A DNA stretch of 64,000 nt from Agelaius tricolor (Eukaryota; Chordata; Aves; Passeriformes; Icteridae): assembly GCA_023055355.1 (NCBI GenBank), contig JALJCS010000024.1, forward strand, positions 8,633,501-8,697,500, read 5' to 3'. The notes under the pieces were generated by a model. It did no database searches. It was given only the letters and a program-made list of their open reading frames with translations, and was not told where the DNA came from. Shown piece after piece: positions 24,740 to 36,402 of this stretch. The position numbers and the translations under genes are program-made. How positions within the stretch are numbered: the stretch's first letter is position 1; each line of letters starts with the position of its first letter.

Positions 24740-27700
24740 TGACCTACATCTGCCCAGGGGCTGCCAAGCTCCACATTGCAGTGGCTTGCTAGGGCTCTCT
24801 GTTAGGGACAGAGGTAAAGGCTCCTCTGGAGACAGAGGGAGGTAAAGGATCTTGGTGTTCACCAGACCTTGGCTACAATTTTAGATTAATTGGATGTGTT
24901 GTGTAGAGTGTGAGGCATTAACCAGCTTTAGCGGCTGGATGGGGAATAGTGTGATTCAGGATCTCCTGACCACACTACTGTCCACTGGACACAATAAAGA
25001 TACTTGGTGTTTCAACCCTGTTGAAATCAGGGGACAGAGGTTAGGGTGGAATTTGGCACTGGATTTTCGTCTGTCCTTCACTGAATTGCATTTCTGTACA
25101 TTACCTGGGAAAAATGCTATACAATATCTCTTTTTCCATATAAGACATGATTTCATCAGATGATGTTGCTGCTTCCCCTTCTGTCTGTAAAAGAGTGAAT
25201 ATAAAGCTTCAGAACAAAATATTTATTTTGAGCTGAAGCCCATTTGCTGTCTGAATGAGGTGGTGGTTTGCAAATTAAGCAGCTCAAAACTTGGTCTAAA
25301 AGCAAGTTGTATAGATACCTCAGAAATGTTCCTGTTGATAATAGAACTGTTAGTTGCAGAGCTGTGCATGATGTAGCACTGTAGCTGGAGGCTCTGGGGT
25401 CGTGTTAGTGTGAATGTAACACATTTCTGCTATGAATGCAGTGTTGGGAGATAATTGATTGCAGAAATTGTGTAGCCTGAATGTGGAAAGGGCAGCAACG
25501 TGCTGGTTTGTCTGATGGGGATGAAACAGAATTAGATTTGTATGGGTGTAACTGAATCTAAGAAGGAATTCTTACACTGTAAAAAATTTGACAAAGATAA
25601 CTAATTTGCACTGTGTGAGGTAGTGTGACTTTAGCACCAGAACTACAGTAACATCAATATCTATGTATATCTTAATTAATTCTATGATTGCAATAAAACA
25701 AGAACTAATCCCTTTCTAATGCCAAATTAAGCAGAGCAAATAAAAGCAGGAGTTCAATTTTATATTTCAGAGTAACTATTTTTGACATTTTTATGCTGTA
25801 GACTACAACATTAAAAGGAAAGAGCCTTTGCAAATTGTAATTCTTTTAGAAATATATTTCATATGTGCTAGTGAGAAGTTAGTAAATTTTATTCATTAAT
25901 GATTGGGTGTGATATATTGTGGCTTGGCAAAGCAAAATGAACTATTGCTTTCTATATTATTTTATATTGCTTTTGCTTTTTGGTGTTGCTGTAACAAACA
26001 GGCATCACTGTTGTTATTATTACTCTGTTTGTACCAGTGAATGGAAAGACAAATGAGCCATGGAAATTCCTTGTACACTGTTTTTCCCCAGTTGCAAACA
26101 TTTGCTCATTTCCAAGCCAGGGAATGTGCTTGTTGCCCTCCGGCCTTGGAGGATGCAGATGGAGCAGATGCCAGTGTGAAGAGTGATGCAGAGCAGGGGT
26201 GCACCCAGCAGGTGCTGCAGACCTGGGGGCAGGAAATAGCATCACAGTCACAGTTTCTGATATTGGGTCATGGCTCTGAAAAAACACTGCCCTAAAGATG
26301 AGGGGACTGGCAGGAATATGGTTTGGGTAACTGCTGGAGGTGCTAGAAGTGATCATCAGGCAGACAGGGAGGTGCAGAACAGTAATAGATAGAGAATCCA
26401 GTGATTTTTTTTTAGTTGATTCTTAAGATTTTGGAGCTGCTTATGGTGGAACTGAGCAATAAAGAATATCCATTACTTTAGACACAGTCCAAATAAAAAA
26501 AAATCTGCTTTGTTTCTTGGTATTAAAGTGAGCTCAGACACATAATTGCATTTCAGATGTTACTGATGGGAAATTGTAACCTCAGGCAAGCAGGGGAAAG
26601 GCTGAACTTTCTGGTTGTGATGAGCCAACTGCTAAGATCAAAACTTGACAGAACTAGGAAATGAATGCTGATGAAAGTCTTCAACCCAGATCAATAATGG
26701 TTTTACTGGTGGGCTTTACTGGGAACAGTGTTAAATGTAACAGCATCACATTTCCAGTGGTGGCTTCTTTTTTACTTTCAAACCAGCACTCCACATTGTT
26801 GACAAATTCCTCAGCGATCATCAACCAAAATGAATGCATTTAAGTAGGATTTGGATGTGACCCGCTGCTTTGCAGCTACATCCCTTCACAGAGAATGGGA
26901 TTTGGAAAGCAGGCAGAAAAATGTTCTCTGGCATGGTCCCTGTGGGCTGAAGGCAAGGATTAAAGTGCTGGGAGCTGTGTGTGTGTGCAGGACACAGAAT
27001 GTTGTAGATGAGGATGTGTCTGAAATCCCCACTCCCCTCTGGGGCAGATTGCTTCTTCAGGGCTTTTCACTTGGGATTTAAATTCCAGATCCTAAATATG
27101 ATCTTCTGTGTCTCTCTCCTTTGTAAACCTGAGCAGAGCTATCTGTGCAAACACCAGGGTTGGGCTTGCAGCTGCTTGAGCCTCTGAGGAAGAGGAATAT
27201 GCACCCATGGGTCCCTATTGGATCTGTTGGTGTAAAACTCACCTTGCCACTTGTTCAGATGGTCCCAATCTGAAGATGATAGTCAGAATTTTTGCACAGG
27301 CTGATCTCTGTCTCTGCATGGCCATCTCTAAACTGTCCTGGCTGTGGCATCACCATAGCTGGACTGACTGCAGGGTTTGTGGGAAGGCATCCCAGGCTTG
27401 TGGGATGAGTGCATCCAAAAAATATGACAAGGATTCAGAGAGGTCTCTATGGTCACAGAGTTGTTTCTTGGAAAACAAGGAAGGCAACTCTTCAGATGGA
27501 AACTGCTCAGGTCTGCTGGGTGACACTGAGTTAGGGCCTTGGTACCCACACTCACAAAGGACACGAGCACAAAGAAGCACACACAGCTGTTTCCACTACA
27601 TGTGGAAGCCAAAGGGGCTTTCCCACAGTCAGCCATGGACAGCTGGGAAGTGGGAAGTGAAAAATCAGTGTTGACGAGGAGTTTCCAGCCTTACAGCTTT

Positions 27701-27819
27701 GGACTTAACTGTGTGGCATTTCAGGCACATGAGTTCTCTTAGACATAGATCCAGGCCTCTTAACTCTCAGAATGTCCCATTTTTGTGGGGGATGATGGGG
27801 GTGGGATGTGTGCCTTTTC

Positions 27820-27845
27820 TTTTTTTTTTTTTTTTTTTTTTTTTT
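27820..27845. repeat. Poly-T tract, 26 T
   Basis: An uninterrupted T26 preceded by TTTTC and a G-rich stretch (27786-27810). It may be the tail of an old minus-strand retroposon, but no retroposon body is recognisable to its right. Confidence 0.85.
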
Positions 27846-29458
27846 GGTAAGAAATCTTCAAAGTTAAATTTATTGATTCCAATTGGAACACATGAGAGGT
27901 TGAATCTTTTTTTTTTCTGGATCGCGTGCAACCTACATCATCATTTGATAATTTTCTAAGATAGGTAGCTGGTGATTGAAGAACTATGGCTATGTCTATG
28001 TAACTTTTCAGAAGAGAGCAGTGCAATGAAGGTCCTTTAAGTCTGTCTAATTCTTTAGGTAATAATTCTGTTTACTCTCTATTTAAGCACTTGAAATTTC
28101 CATTGATTAAAAATCCAGACAATTTAAACGATAATTTTGTATATAAACCAATGATAAATTAAAATTTAGTAATCTCTTTCTTTCTTTGTGTGCATGTAGC
28201 ATCATCCCACACAGAAGAATCTTTCCTTTAAAACCTTCTCCATGCATTCATTTAGTCCCAAAAGAAATACCCAAAAATTATCTTGGCATCTTTGCAGTGC
28301 CATCTTTCTTGCACCACTCATGATCTCCTAAATGCCAAAATCACATTGTAGTTTAAATCCTCCTGTATTCAAAGATATAAATGAGTTTTTCTAATTCTCA
28401 TGCCTACCATGTGCAATTTTTGGCCACATCAACTGGCTTTTATTGCCTTGTTCTGCTTCTCTGATTTCCCTCCCATAAAATGTGAGTTTTTTCCTGGGTG
28501 GTTCTTGTTACATTACCTTTTCTGTTGCAGCCAGGATGCCTTCCCTTAATACAATACATCCCATTATCCTAGCTCACCACTGGGTGTACAATTTCCCTCC
28601 TGCTTTCTTAAGTCCTTTCTGTGAAAAGTCCCTTGTAGTGCCTTTTAGAAACCTTTGATTAACCTTTTGTTAATTACTTGCCTTATCCTTATTACATGAC
28701 AGGTTTTCTCTGAGCTAAATTGTAGCCTACGACCTCTACTTGAGCAGATCTTTCCTTATCTGAGGTCTGCTCCATTTTGCTGGCAGTCCCTGTGAGTTTC
28801 ATAGGGTCAGCAGAGTCCTGGGCTGACAGGTTCATTCCTGAGGGTGTGACCTGCAGAACCATTGCTGTGGCTCTCATTGCCTCTCTGCTGCTAGCCAGAC
28901 CCTATCCCTTTGTCCTTTCACCTGGGTGGGTCACTTCTGCATTCTGGATGTCCTCTCACTTCATTATGAGGCAATTTTCGGTTTTTTCTGTTCTCTAAAC
29001 ATTTTTTTGCACCCTGTTTTTAGGTTTGATACACCCCGTTTTCCATTATAAAATCTCTGCTAAAGGCTTTGTAGGGTTTATGTTTGGTTTCTGCTCACTG
29101 ATTTGGGTGCACAGTTTTCTGAAGAATATTAGATGGTGCTTTCATTCTGGCTGGGGGAGCACAGGGGGCTAATGCCAGCATGGTCTGGATCTAGGTCTGC
29201 CATAGAGAGGTCCCCCCTGGAAAAAGGAGCTGCCAGTGGGAGAAGTTCTGCTTTTGTTCATCCAACTTGCTGGCCAGCAGTCAAGGGCTGTCTTCATGGA
29301 TTTCAGGGCTGAAGAAGCTCTTTATTCCCAAGAGACAGCAAGGAGCAGAGCAGGACTCGTGACCCAGTTACCTCTGGAGCAAACACGGCTGCCTGCTCTC
29401 TGTCAGAGCTCAGAGTGGGTCCTCAGTCTGATTTTTCCTGCTTCATAAATATGCAGGA

Positions 29459-29545
29459 TTCACAGAATCACAGGCTGGTTGAGGTTGAAAGGGGCCTCTG
29501 GAGTTCCTCTAGTCCAAGCTCCCTGCTAGAGCAGGTTCTTGACTT
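29459..29545 (-). mobile_element. CR1 LINE 3' fragment, minus orientation
   Basis: Begins with the inverted CR1 terminus TTCACAGAATCACAGGCTGG and continues GAGGTTGAAAGGGGCCTCTGG, then AGTCCAAGCTCCCTGCTAGA. This is the usual CR1 3'-end order read backwards. Confidence 0.85.
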
Positions 29546-30050
29546 CAGTGTCTTGTACAGGAGCCCACTGTCTCTGCCCTGCCTGCACGTGTTTCAATTA
29601 AAGGTGACTGCATGTGGCTCATTGCTGTGCAGTTAATGACAATGATATCTCATGCATGGACTTGAGGATGGAGGTGTTTGAGAGCCAGATGTGTAAACTC
29701 AGGCTGGTTCTGAGCAGGACAGGTTTTGGTGGCATGCAACAGGTCACTGGGGGCAGGGTAGGGTGGGTTTGCAAGTCCATTCCCAGCAGAAATGGGATTA
29801 ATGCAAGAGAGGCTGGGCAGAAAGTTGGAAGGCATGAGTTTAGTTGTAGAGGCACCAATTACTCACCATTTACCCTTTTCCTGCTCATTTTCGCTTCTGC
29901 CATGGGTTTGTCCTTTTTTGTTTCTATCATGAATGACTGGGGAAACGGAAAACATCTATTACTTAATTTTATTTTTGTCCTAGTGATAAAATATGACTGA
30001 AATCTGTATCATTATATATAGAGATATATTTAGTTTTATTGTGTTTTTCA

Positions 30051-30355
30051 AATAATAGAGTATCCTGAGTTGGAAAGAACACACAAGGATCCTCAAAGTT
30101 CCAAGTCTTAGCCCTGCACTGATGTGCAGGAGTCACACCATGTGCCCCAGAAGTGTTGTTCAAATGCTTCTTGAGCTCTGTCAGGCTGGTGTTGTGACTC
30201 CTTCCCTGGGGAGCTGTTCCAGTGCCCAACACCCTCTGGTGGAAGAGGTGAAGAATCTCTTCTGAAATCCAACCTAAACCTCCTCTGACACAACCTCAGG
30301 CCATTCCCTGGGGTCCTGTCACAGGTCACTACAGAGAAAAGTGCCTCCCTTTGTG
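30051..30355 (-). mobile_element. CR1 LINE 3' fragment (about 300 bp), minus orientation
   Basis: Contains in order GAGTTGGAAAGAACACACAAG, CAAGTCTTAGCCCTGCACTG, GGGAGCTGTTCCAGTGCCCA, TCTGAAATCCAACCTAAACC and CATTCCCTGGGGTCCTGTCA. All are hallmarks of the reversed CR1 3' region. The two short minus frames here are repeat-derived. Confidence 0.93.
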
Positions 30356-30679
30356 ATCATATTATCCCCAGTAGAAAATCCAAATTATCACCAAACTGGG
30401 TCAAAACTACCAAAAGCAAAAATAACATGAAGCAGCACTGTAACCAGTTTTAGCAACTTAGAAGAAAATAAATCTTAAAGTATACTGAGAAATCTGTGAA
30501 ATATGATGATTTCTTGTATTTTCCAGCATTTTCAAAGTAAAATTCATTAATTAGAGATTCTTTATGGAAAGTTAATATCTTAATCTGTATTGAGACTGGA
30601 CTCTATAGAGTCCCCATTTGCCATTAAATGATTGGGTAGAAACTTGTTGAGCTACTTAAAAGTCTAGGGACTTAGTTTT

Positions 30680-30772
30680 ATAAAATCATAAAGGCTCCTG
30701 TGTTGGAAGGGACCCATGGGGATTGTTGAGTTCAGCTCCTTACTCCACACAGGGCAACCTAAAATTTAAACC
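30680..30772 (-). mobile_element. CR1 LINE 3' fragment, minus orientation
   Basis: AAAATCATAAAGGCTCCTGT, GTTGGAAGGGACCCATGGGG, then CACACAGGGCAACCTAAAAT. A short, diverged CR1 3' terminus. Confidence 0.75.
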
Positions 30773-31098
30773 AATATGCCAATCCCAAGCAACTTAAGAG
30801 TTGCTGCAAGCTATCAGGTTTTCGTGATGTTTCAATATACAACAGTATACCTGTTGTGTATTGCAATGTCCCTGAGTCACAGGTGGTGTTGTAGCTCTGA
30901 TTTAAAAAAAAAAAATCTTAGTTAGAAAATTCTTCCATATTTTATAGTGAAGAACAAACTCTACATTCTTCTACATTTAATAAAGTAATTGTTTCAAAAC
31001 ATTTTCAGAGAAAGACTGTGAAAAAAGCTCAAAATTGGCCTAGTGAAGTGCAGTGAACAGCAGGAACGAGGTTAGACTATGTCCTGTCACCTTCCTAG

Positions 31099-31215
31099 AG
31101 TCATATTCCTAGAATCCTATTGGAATACCTCAAACCAAAAGGGACCCATGAAGATCATCAGGTCTAACTCCTTGTTCCTTGCAGGCACTACCTAAAGCTA
31201 AACTATAACCAGTCC
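31099..31215 (-). mobile_element. CR1 LINE 3' fragment, minus orientation
   Basis: A run of AGTCATATTCCTAGAATCCT-type terminal repeats followed by AAAAGGGACCCATGAAGATC and CTAACTCCTTGTTCCTTGCA. It reads as a diverged, reversed CR1 end. Confidence 0.75.
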
Positions 31216-31647
31216 AGTTACTACTGACATTCACTTTAGCTTACACTTGGGAAGAGGGCAGGGAGTCCAGGAAAAAAGTGTGAGTTAATTAGGAACAGGT
31301 CTGAAACATTTTTAAAATGTCCTTTATAATTCATGGTACCATAGGTTATAAAGATTTTTCAGCCAGCTCATCCATTTCAGAGTGGCCTAAATGCATTGCT
31401 GTCTGTTTGCTGTTTGCAAAGATGTTGGTGACAGCATTGACCTGGGTAATGCAACCTTGGAAAAAGCAAACCTGAAACACGATGGGTGAGAGCACTGCTG
31501 TGGCTACCAGGACTTCACTTGAGATTTTAAGAGGAGCCAAGTGTCCTGTCCTTTTCTGTAGCAAGGGCAGTGTGCTGTTATTACTGTTAAAACAGTGGAG
31601 TTACAGGTGTTTGGTCTGTGTTGGTGTGACAAATCAGATTCAAGCTA

Positions 31648-31971
31648 TGTAGGGAGATAGAATATAAGTAAATAAAGGTAGTATAGAAAGTAATCTTACC
31701 CCCTAAAGAGTTGCAGCTGGGTTAATTATTAAAGATTAGGAGCAGGCCTGACTTTAACAGGCCACAGCTGTAGCCAGTAAGATGAAGAGTGTTATAAAAG
31801 AGTGGATTGGTTCGTTGAGGGGAACTGGAGTCAGTTGGCTGCTGTGAGAAGAAGCAAGAGTCAGTGCTTGGAGGAGCTGCCTACGAGAAACATCAAGGCG
31901 GTAGGAAACTCTAGCAACATGGAGCCTTTGCAATATAGTGACAATAGAACTCTTGTGATATAATGGCAACA
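31648..31971 (+). mobile_element. Solo LTR of an endogenous retrovirus with intact target-site duplication
   Basis: A 324-bp element beginning TGTAGGGAG and ending GGCAACA, the TG...CA termini of LTRs. It is flanked by the exact 6-bp direct repeat AAGCTA (31642-31647 and 31972-31977). A TATA box TATAAAA lies at 31793-31799. A terminal-type AATAGA may be a decayed poly(A) signal. No internal retroviral sequence is present, so it is a solo LTR formed by LTR-LTR recombination. The + orientation is inferred from the TATA box. The 5-6 bp duplication suits ERVK or ERVL-like elements. From memory it resembles a frequent songbird LTR. Confidence 0.88.
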
Positions 31972-33119
31972 AAGCTACAAGGTTTTCTGGATTACTTGCA
32001 GCAGAAGGTCTCTGATCTCTGCCTGTGCTGCTGCCACTGCTGTCCCTTGTCATGCCCATCATGAGTCAGCCCATCATGCTAATGAAGGGCAATGGCCTCC
32101 TGTTTTGTGCCTGTGAAACCCATGAGTGGTGATGGAGTTTCTCAGAAACACCACGAAAACCCTCTGAGCTCCTCCTTTGCTGTAGCCAAGTGGTGAGACT
32201 GCAGGGGAGGCTCAGGGATCACACCTCAAACTGTAAATACAAATCAGTGCACTGTGTGACTGCATTGTGATCATACAATGTTAAAATGCAAGTTACCAAG
32301 CATTTAGCCTTGGGAGCCTGGCAAGCAGAGGGAAAGGCTGTGTTAGAGTGAAAGCCCTTTCACTTTTCCTGCCTATTAATTTACGTGCCTTCAGAGTGTT
32401 GCCATTTAGCAAAGTGCCTTTTGTGTTTCTGCCAAGCTGAAGTAGCCGCTGGGAAAAACTAAGTAGGCCAAATCCTGCAAATATCTGGAGAGCTCAGCCA
32501 GGGTGGCTGATGGTGATCCAAAAGAGTGTGAGGATGGATTTGGCTTCACGCAGGCAGCACAGGAAAATTGAACAAAATAAAAAGCTGACTTAAGAGTTTC
32601 ATGTCAAAAGGTAGTTGCTGCAAGATAATGCATATAGGAGATTTTTTTTTTAATTGAGTTGTTCATAGTTTTGGTTGAGTGTATAGAAACCTGGGATCTT
32701 CAGATCTATGCTCTGGGTCTCAGGCCATGTCAGCTGAGGGCTATTTAAAGTTATAGACCATGTCTGGCATGGCCCAGGGCAGTGGTGTCCTCACCATATA
32801 GATTCCTGAAGTCACAGTACTTATAGAAGTGCTCATTCTGTTCCCATGCAGTGCTTTAAATAGCTCAACACATCACTGTTATTCCAGTGCCACACATTCC
32901 ATCTCCATCTGAGCAAGCAGGAGATTTTTGGCTGCCAGGTATTATTGCACAGTGGGAGCATCTCTGCTTTCATCATCTCCTCCTCCATCAGTGCTGTGCC
33001 CTCCTGCACCGGGGGAAGGCACCGCTGTGTTTGGGGGGTGTCAAAAGGGGTTTCTCTGCTACCTCAGCCCGCGTTTATAATTTACAACAAGGAGTTTGCA
33101 GGTTTTAGTTCTTTTAGCC

Positions 33120-33463
33120 TTCCTCCTCAGCTGCCCAGCGCCGCCCTGAAGCGGCCGTGCTGCCACCTGGTGCAAACTCACCCCTTGCTGGCACGTCCCG
33201 CACCCGGTCCCCGCGGGACAGCGGTGCCACCCCCCATGGACGTGACAATATTTCGGCTTCTGGAGGTCGCTATTTTTGCCCGGCGGTGACGGCGAGCCTG
33301 GCCCCGCTCCCTCCTGTGCGGGGGTGCGGCCGGCGCCACCCGAGCCGGTGCCGGTGACAGCGGCGGTGACAGCAGCGGTGGTGGCAGCGCTCGCTGCGGA
33401 TCCCGCTCCCCGCGGCAGCGGCTCCTGCGGGAATTGCCCCTCTGGGAGGGAATTAACGCAGGA
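33120..33463 (+). promoter_or_regulatory. ABLIM2: Internal CpG-rich block, candidate alternative ABLIM2 promoter
   Basis: CpG dinucleotides, otherwise rare in intron 1, cluster from about 33130 to 33530. The block ends in the candidate first exon at 33464. It includes a CGGTGACAG-type short repeat (33350-33375) and two E-boxes, CAGCTG at 33128-33133 and CACCTG at 33164-33169. The second E-box lies within GCCACCTGGTGC, which is close to a CTCF core. No TATA box is obvious at a suitable place. Promoter function is inferred from composition and position. Confidence 0.6.
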
Positions 33464-33479
33464 ATGCCCGAAGATACAG
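33464..33479 (+). CDS. ABLIM2: Candidate alternative first coding exon of ABLIM2 (MPEDT)
   Basis: At the 3' edge of a CpG-rich block inside intron 1 there is an ATG (G at -3) followed by 16 nt reading M-P-E-D-T plus G, then a donor ACAG|GTACGG. Length (16 nt) and phase (1) are identical to exon 1. Splicing to exon 2 would give MPEDTVSQPQ in frame with LIM1. In this frame a stop lies upstream at 33287-33289 and no other ATG intervenes. This is an inference from sequence, with no transcript evidence in the window. It would give a shorter transcript lacking the distal promoter. The donor is moderate (+3 A, +5 G) and similar in strength to that of exon 1. Confidence 0.55.
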
Positions 33480-36279
33480 GTACGGTGTGGTGACTCCGCG
33501 TTCTGGTCAGCCTAGACCTGAAATGAGTCGTTTTTCATCTGGGGCTGTGGTAACTAAATCACTGATGCTGTCGTGAGAATAACAACTCGGCTTTTGTGCG
33601 GGAACGCAGCAGAGTGGGGAAAGATGGTTAAAGGTTTATTGTAAGGTGTGCTTTGTGTTCTTTTAATTATATGAATGATGATTTGGAAATTATACTGATT
33701 CTGGTAGTTAGCTGACAGCTCAATTTGAACACTTTCCTTGTTTTTTTTTAATTGAAATTGACTTCAGCGTTTATATTAGACTATAATGCGAAAAAAGCCC
33801 CTATTTCTATGTGCAGATATCTTGGAGTATTCTGTATCCTATCTCATAGCAATCTGCCTAAACCTGTACAAAACCAGCCTTTACAATACTGCAGTAGCAA
33901 TTATTCAAACTCAGCAGAGATTTCTATGAACTGTGTTTGAATTCAGTAAATATTTTATTATAATAATGAGGGCAGGAGGTTAGCTTATGCTTTGTTTATG
34001 TGATGTGAATCTAGCACAGAGCATATGGTGAGATTTTAAACTCTTGTGTGAATACTTGAGCTGTGTTGCACCTCTTGTGCATGGTTTATTCACATCCTGT
34101 TGGAAACACCTCTCTTTTGCCTCTGTTCCCAAAAACTCTGTAATTGGTGGTAAAAGCAGAGGTCAGCTCAGCTGTGCTGTGTGCCTGCCCTGTATCAGCT
34201 GTGGGTTTCTGTTTTGATGGTGATGAGTAGGAAGTGCTGGCAAAGGCATGCCTTGGAAAGGCACTGTAGGAGGGGTTGCTTTTATGTAGTAGAAACAGGT
34301 ATACATTTCAAAAAGGAACACAGTTCTTGAAGCATTTTACTTTGTATTTTTGGACAATGTGAAAGAATTACATTGAGACACATTGAAGTAGAGATTTGTC
34401 AAACTTGGTGAATACTTTTTCTTATAATACAGGAACTAAAGAATTAGCAATGCTTTGCTGTAGGAGCCCCCAGAGAGGTCTTGGAAAGAGCAGTGAGCAC
34501 TTCTGGGGGGATGCCCAGACCCTCTTGGTGCAGAGGAGCACTCCTGGGAAAGGGAGTGAGGTTTGTGCTGGCCTGGGGACACCTCAGCCCTCTGCGTGGC
34601 CAGCTGGAGGGCTCGAGGGGCCATGTAATACGGACATTGACAGCAAAACTTCTTTCCCTTTATCCTCCTGATCTTCTGGTTTCCTGTGAGACATACAGAA
34701 GAACAGGGCATTTTATTGAGAAGGCACCATAAAGCAGGGGAACACATTTGTAAAGTCACTTGACACAAGGTGCTAATTGAGAAACAGGGTACAGCAGTTA
34801 CTTAATGTTCTGTTCCAGTCCCTCTAACATCTCTACTCCTTAGGCAGGGCTGGGGCCAGGGAATTGCTCTGGCTGAGTGGGGCTGGCAGGATGGATGGGA
34901 AGAGCTTGTGGAGCTCTCATTACACAATTGCTCTTTTTCTCATATTTTCTGTGGAAAGGACCAATGGGGTCTCAGGCCCCCAGAAGGCTCCATTATGAAT
35001 CACTGGTTCTTAGGGGAAAAAAAAAAACCAAACCAAAAACAACCCCCTTCTCTAAATGGAACATACAGCTGACATGCATGTAGCTCTCTGATCACTGCAT
35101 GTATTACTGTATTCTGTATTTCTGTGTTATCCTCACATCAGCACAGCCCCTTGTCACTGGATTTTAAACACAGACCCAAGACAGGGAGAGAGCAGAGGCC
35201 AGCTCTGCAGTGGGAATAATGCTTCACTGGGATATTTAGAGGCACTTAAATGCATCTTTCCTTTAAGAAAAACCTATCAGATCTTTAAAAACATCTGAAT
35301 GTTTTTAAATTCAGCCCTGAGTGTTTTGACTCAGTTGACACAAGAAGGGTTTGTTAAAACAACAACTTAAACTCCAATCTCTAATTCCTGCAGTACTTGT
35401 GTGCATCTTCTTTAATCCTGCTCCAGGAAGATTGCAAATTTAATTCCTCTCTGGGCTGCTGTGAACCTCACCCTCCCCAAGTCACTTGATAAAGCATAAC
35501 AGCAATCAATAATTTTGTCCTGTTTCTCAAATCCGTAGTGAGTAAATGGAATTTGGGTCCCATATTTGTTTATTTTGATTTTCAGTAGCCACCTGTAGTT
35601 ATAGAGATAAATTTTCAGTGTCAAAGCAAAGATAATTTGCTGGTAATTCCTTCTTGCAGAATAACATCCCTTACCAGTGCTGTGTGGTTTTGGTTCAGAG
35701 TGGGAATGTGGCCTTTGCCTTTGTTGAAAAAAGTGAACGTTATTATGAACTAAACAGCTTATAATTACAGTTTGAAATTTTCATGTCTAATATTTTTTCC
35801 ACTCAAAAATATGTTTTCATCTCATGAAGCAAAAAGTGGTGGATTTATAGAGGAGCCTGTAGTGCTGATAGTTACTAAAGAAAATTGTATCTTTTCTGCT
35901 GATGGAGGGTTGCTGTTGCAGGCCAATACTTTATTTGTATGAGCCTGAAATGAAAGGCTTGCACTTTTTTATCCCAGCCCCCAGAACACAATAATTGAAG
36001 CACCAGAACAATCCACAGAAAGGACAGGGAAGGTGCTCCCCCACCCCCCAGGCCCTGTGTTTTTCCTTGCATTGTTGCCTTTAGGTTCTGGTTCTGCACT
36101 ATCCTTCCAGGAACCTTGGTGAGGAATTACCAAGGAATTACCACTTTCCCTCCATTGAGAGTAATTGGGGTTGTTGCAAATATTAGGAATAAAATTTCTT
36201 TTCTCATGACTTTTGTCTTTCCACTCAAATTACATCTCTCTTTAGATCACAGTACTGTTTAAAATGTCAGCATCCCAGA

Positions 36280-36402
36280 AGGACAGGTTGGATGGGGCTT
36301 TGAGCAATGTAGTGTTGAGGAAGGTGTCCCTGCCAATGCAGGAGGGTTGGAACTAGGTGACCTTTAAAGTCCCCTCCAACCCAAATCATTCAAGGATTCT
36401 GA
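36280..36402 (+). mobile_element. CR1 LINE 3' fragment
   Basis: GACAGGTTGGATGGGGCTTTG, then AAGGTGTCCCTGCCAATGCA, GGGTTGGAACTAGGTGACCT and CCCCTCCAACCCAAATCATT, ending AGGATTCTGAG. This is standard CR1 3'-end order. Confidence 0.92.

Noticed and set aside
28692..28998. Opposed frames at 28.7-29.0 kb that look moderately protein-like.
   Set aside because: Short, with no recognised domain and no exon signals. I considered a retroelement remnant but could not support one.
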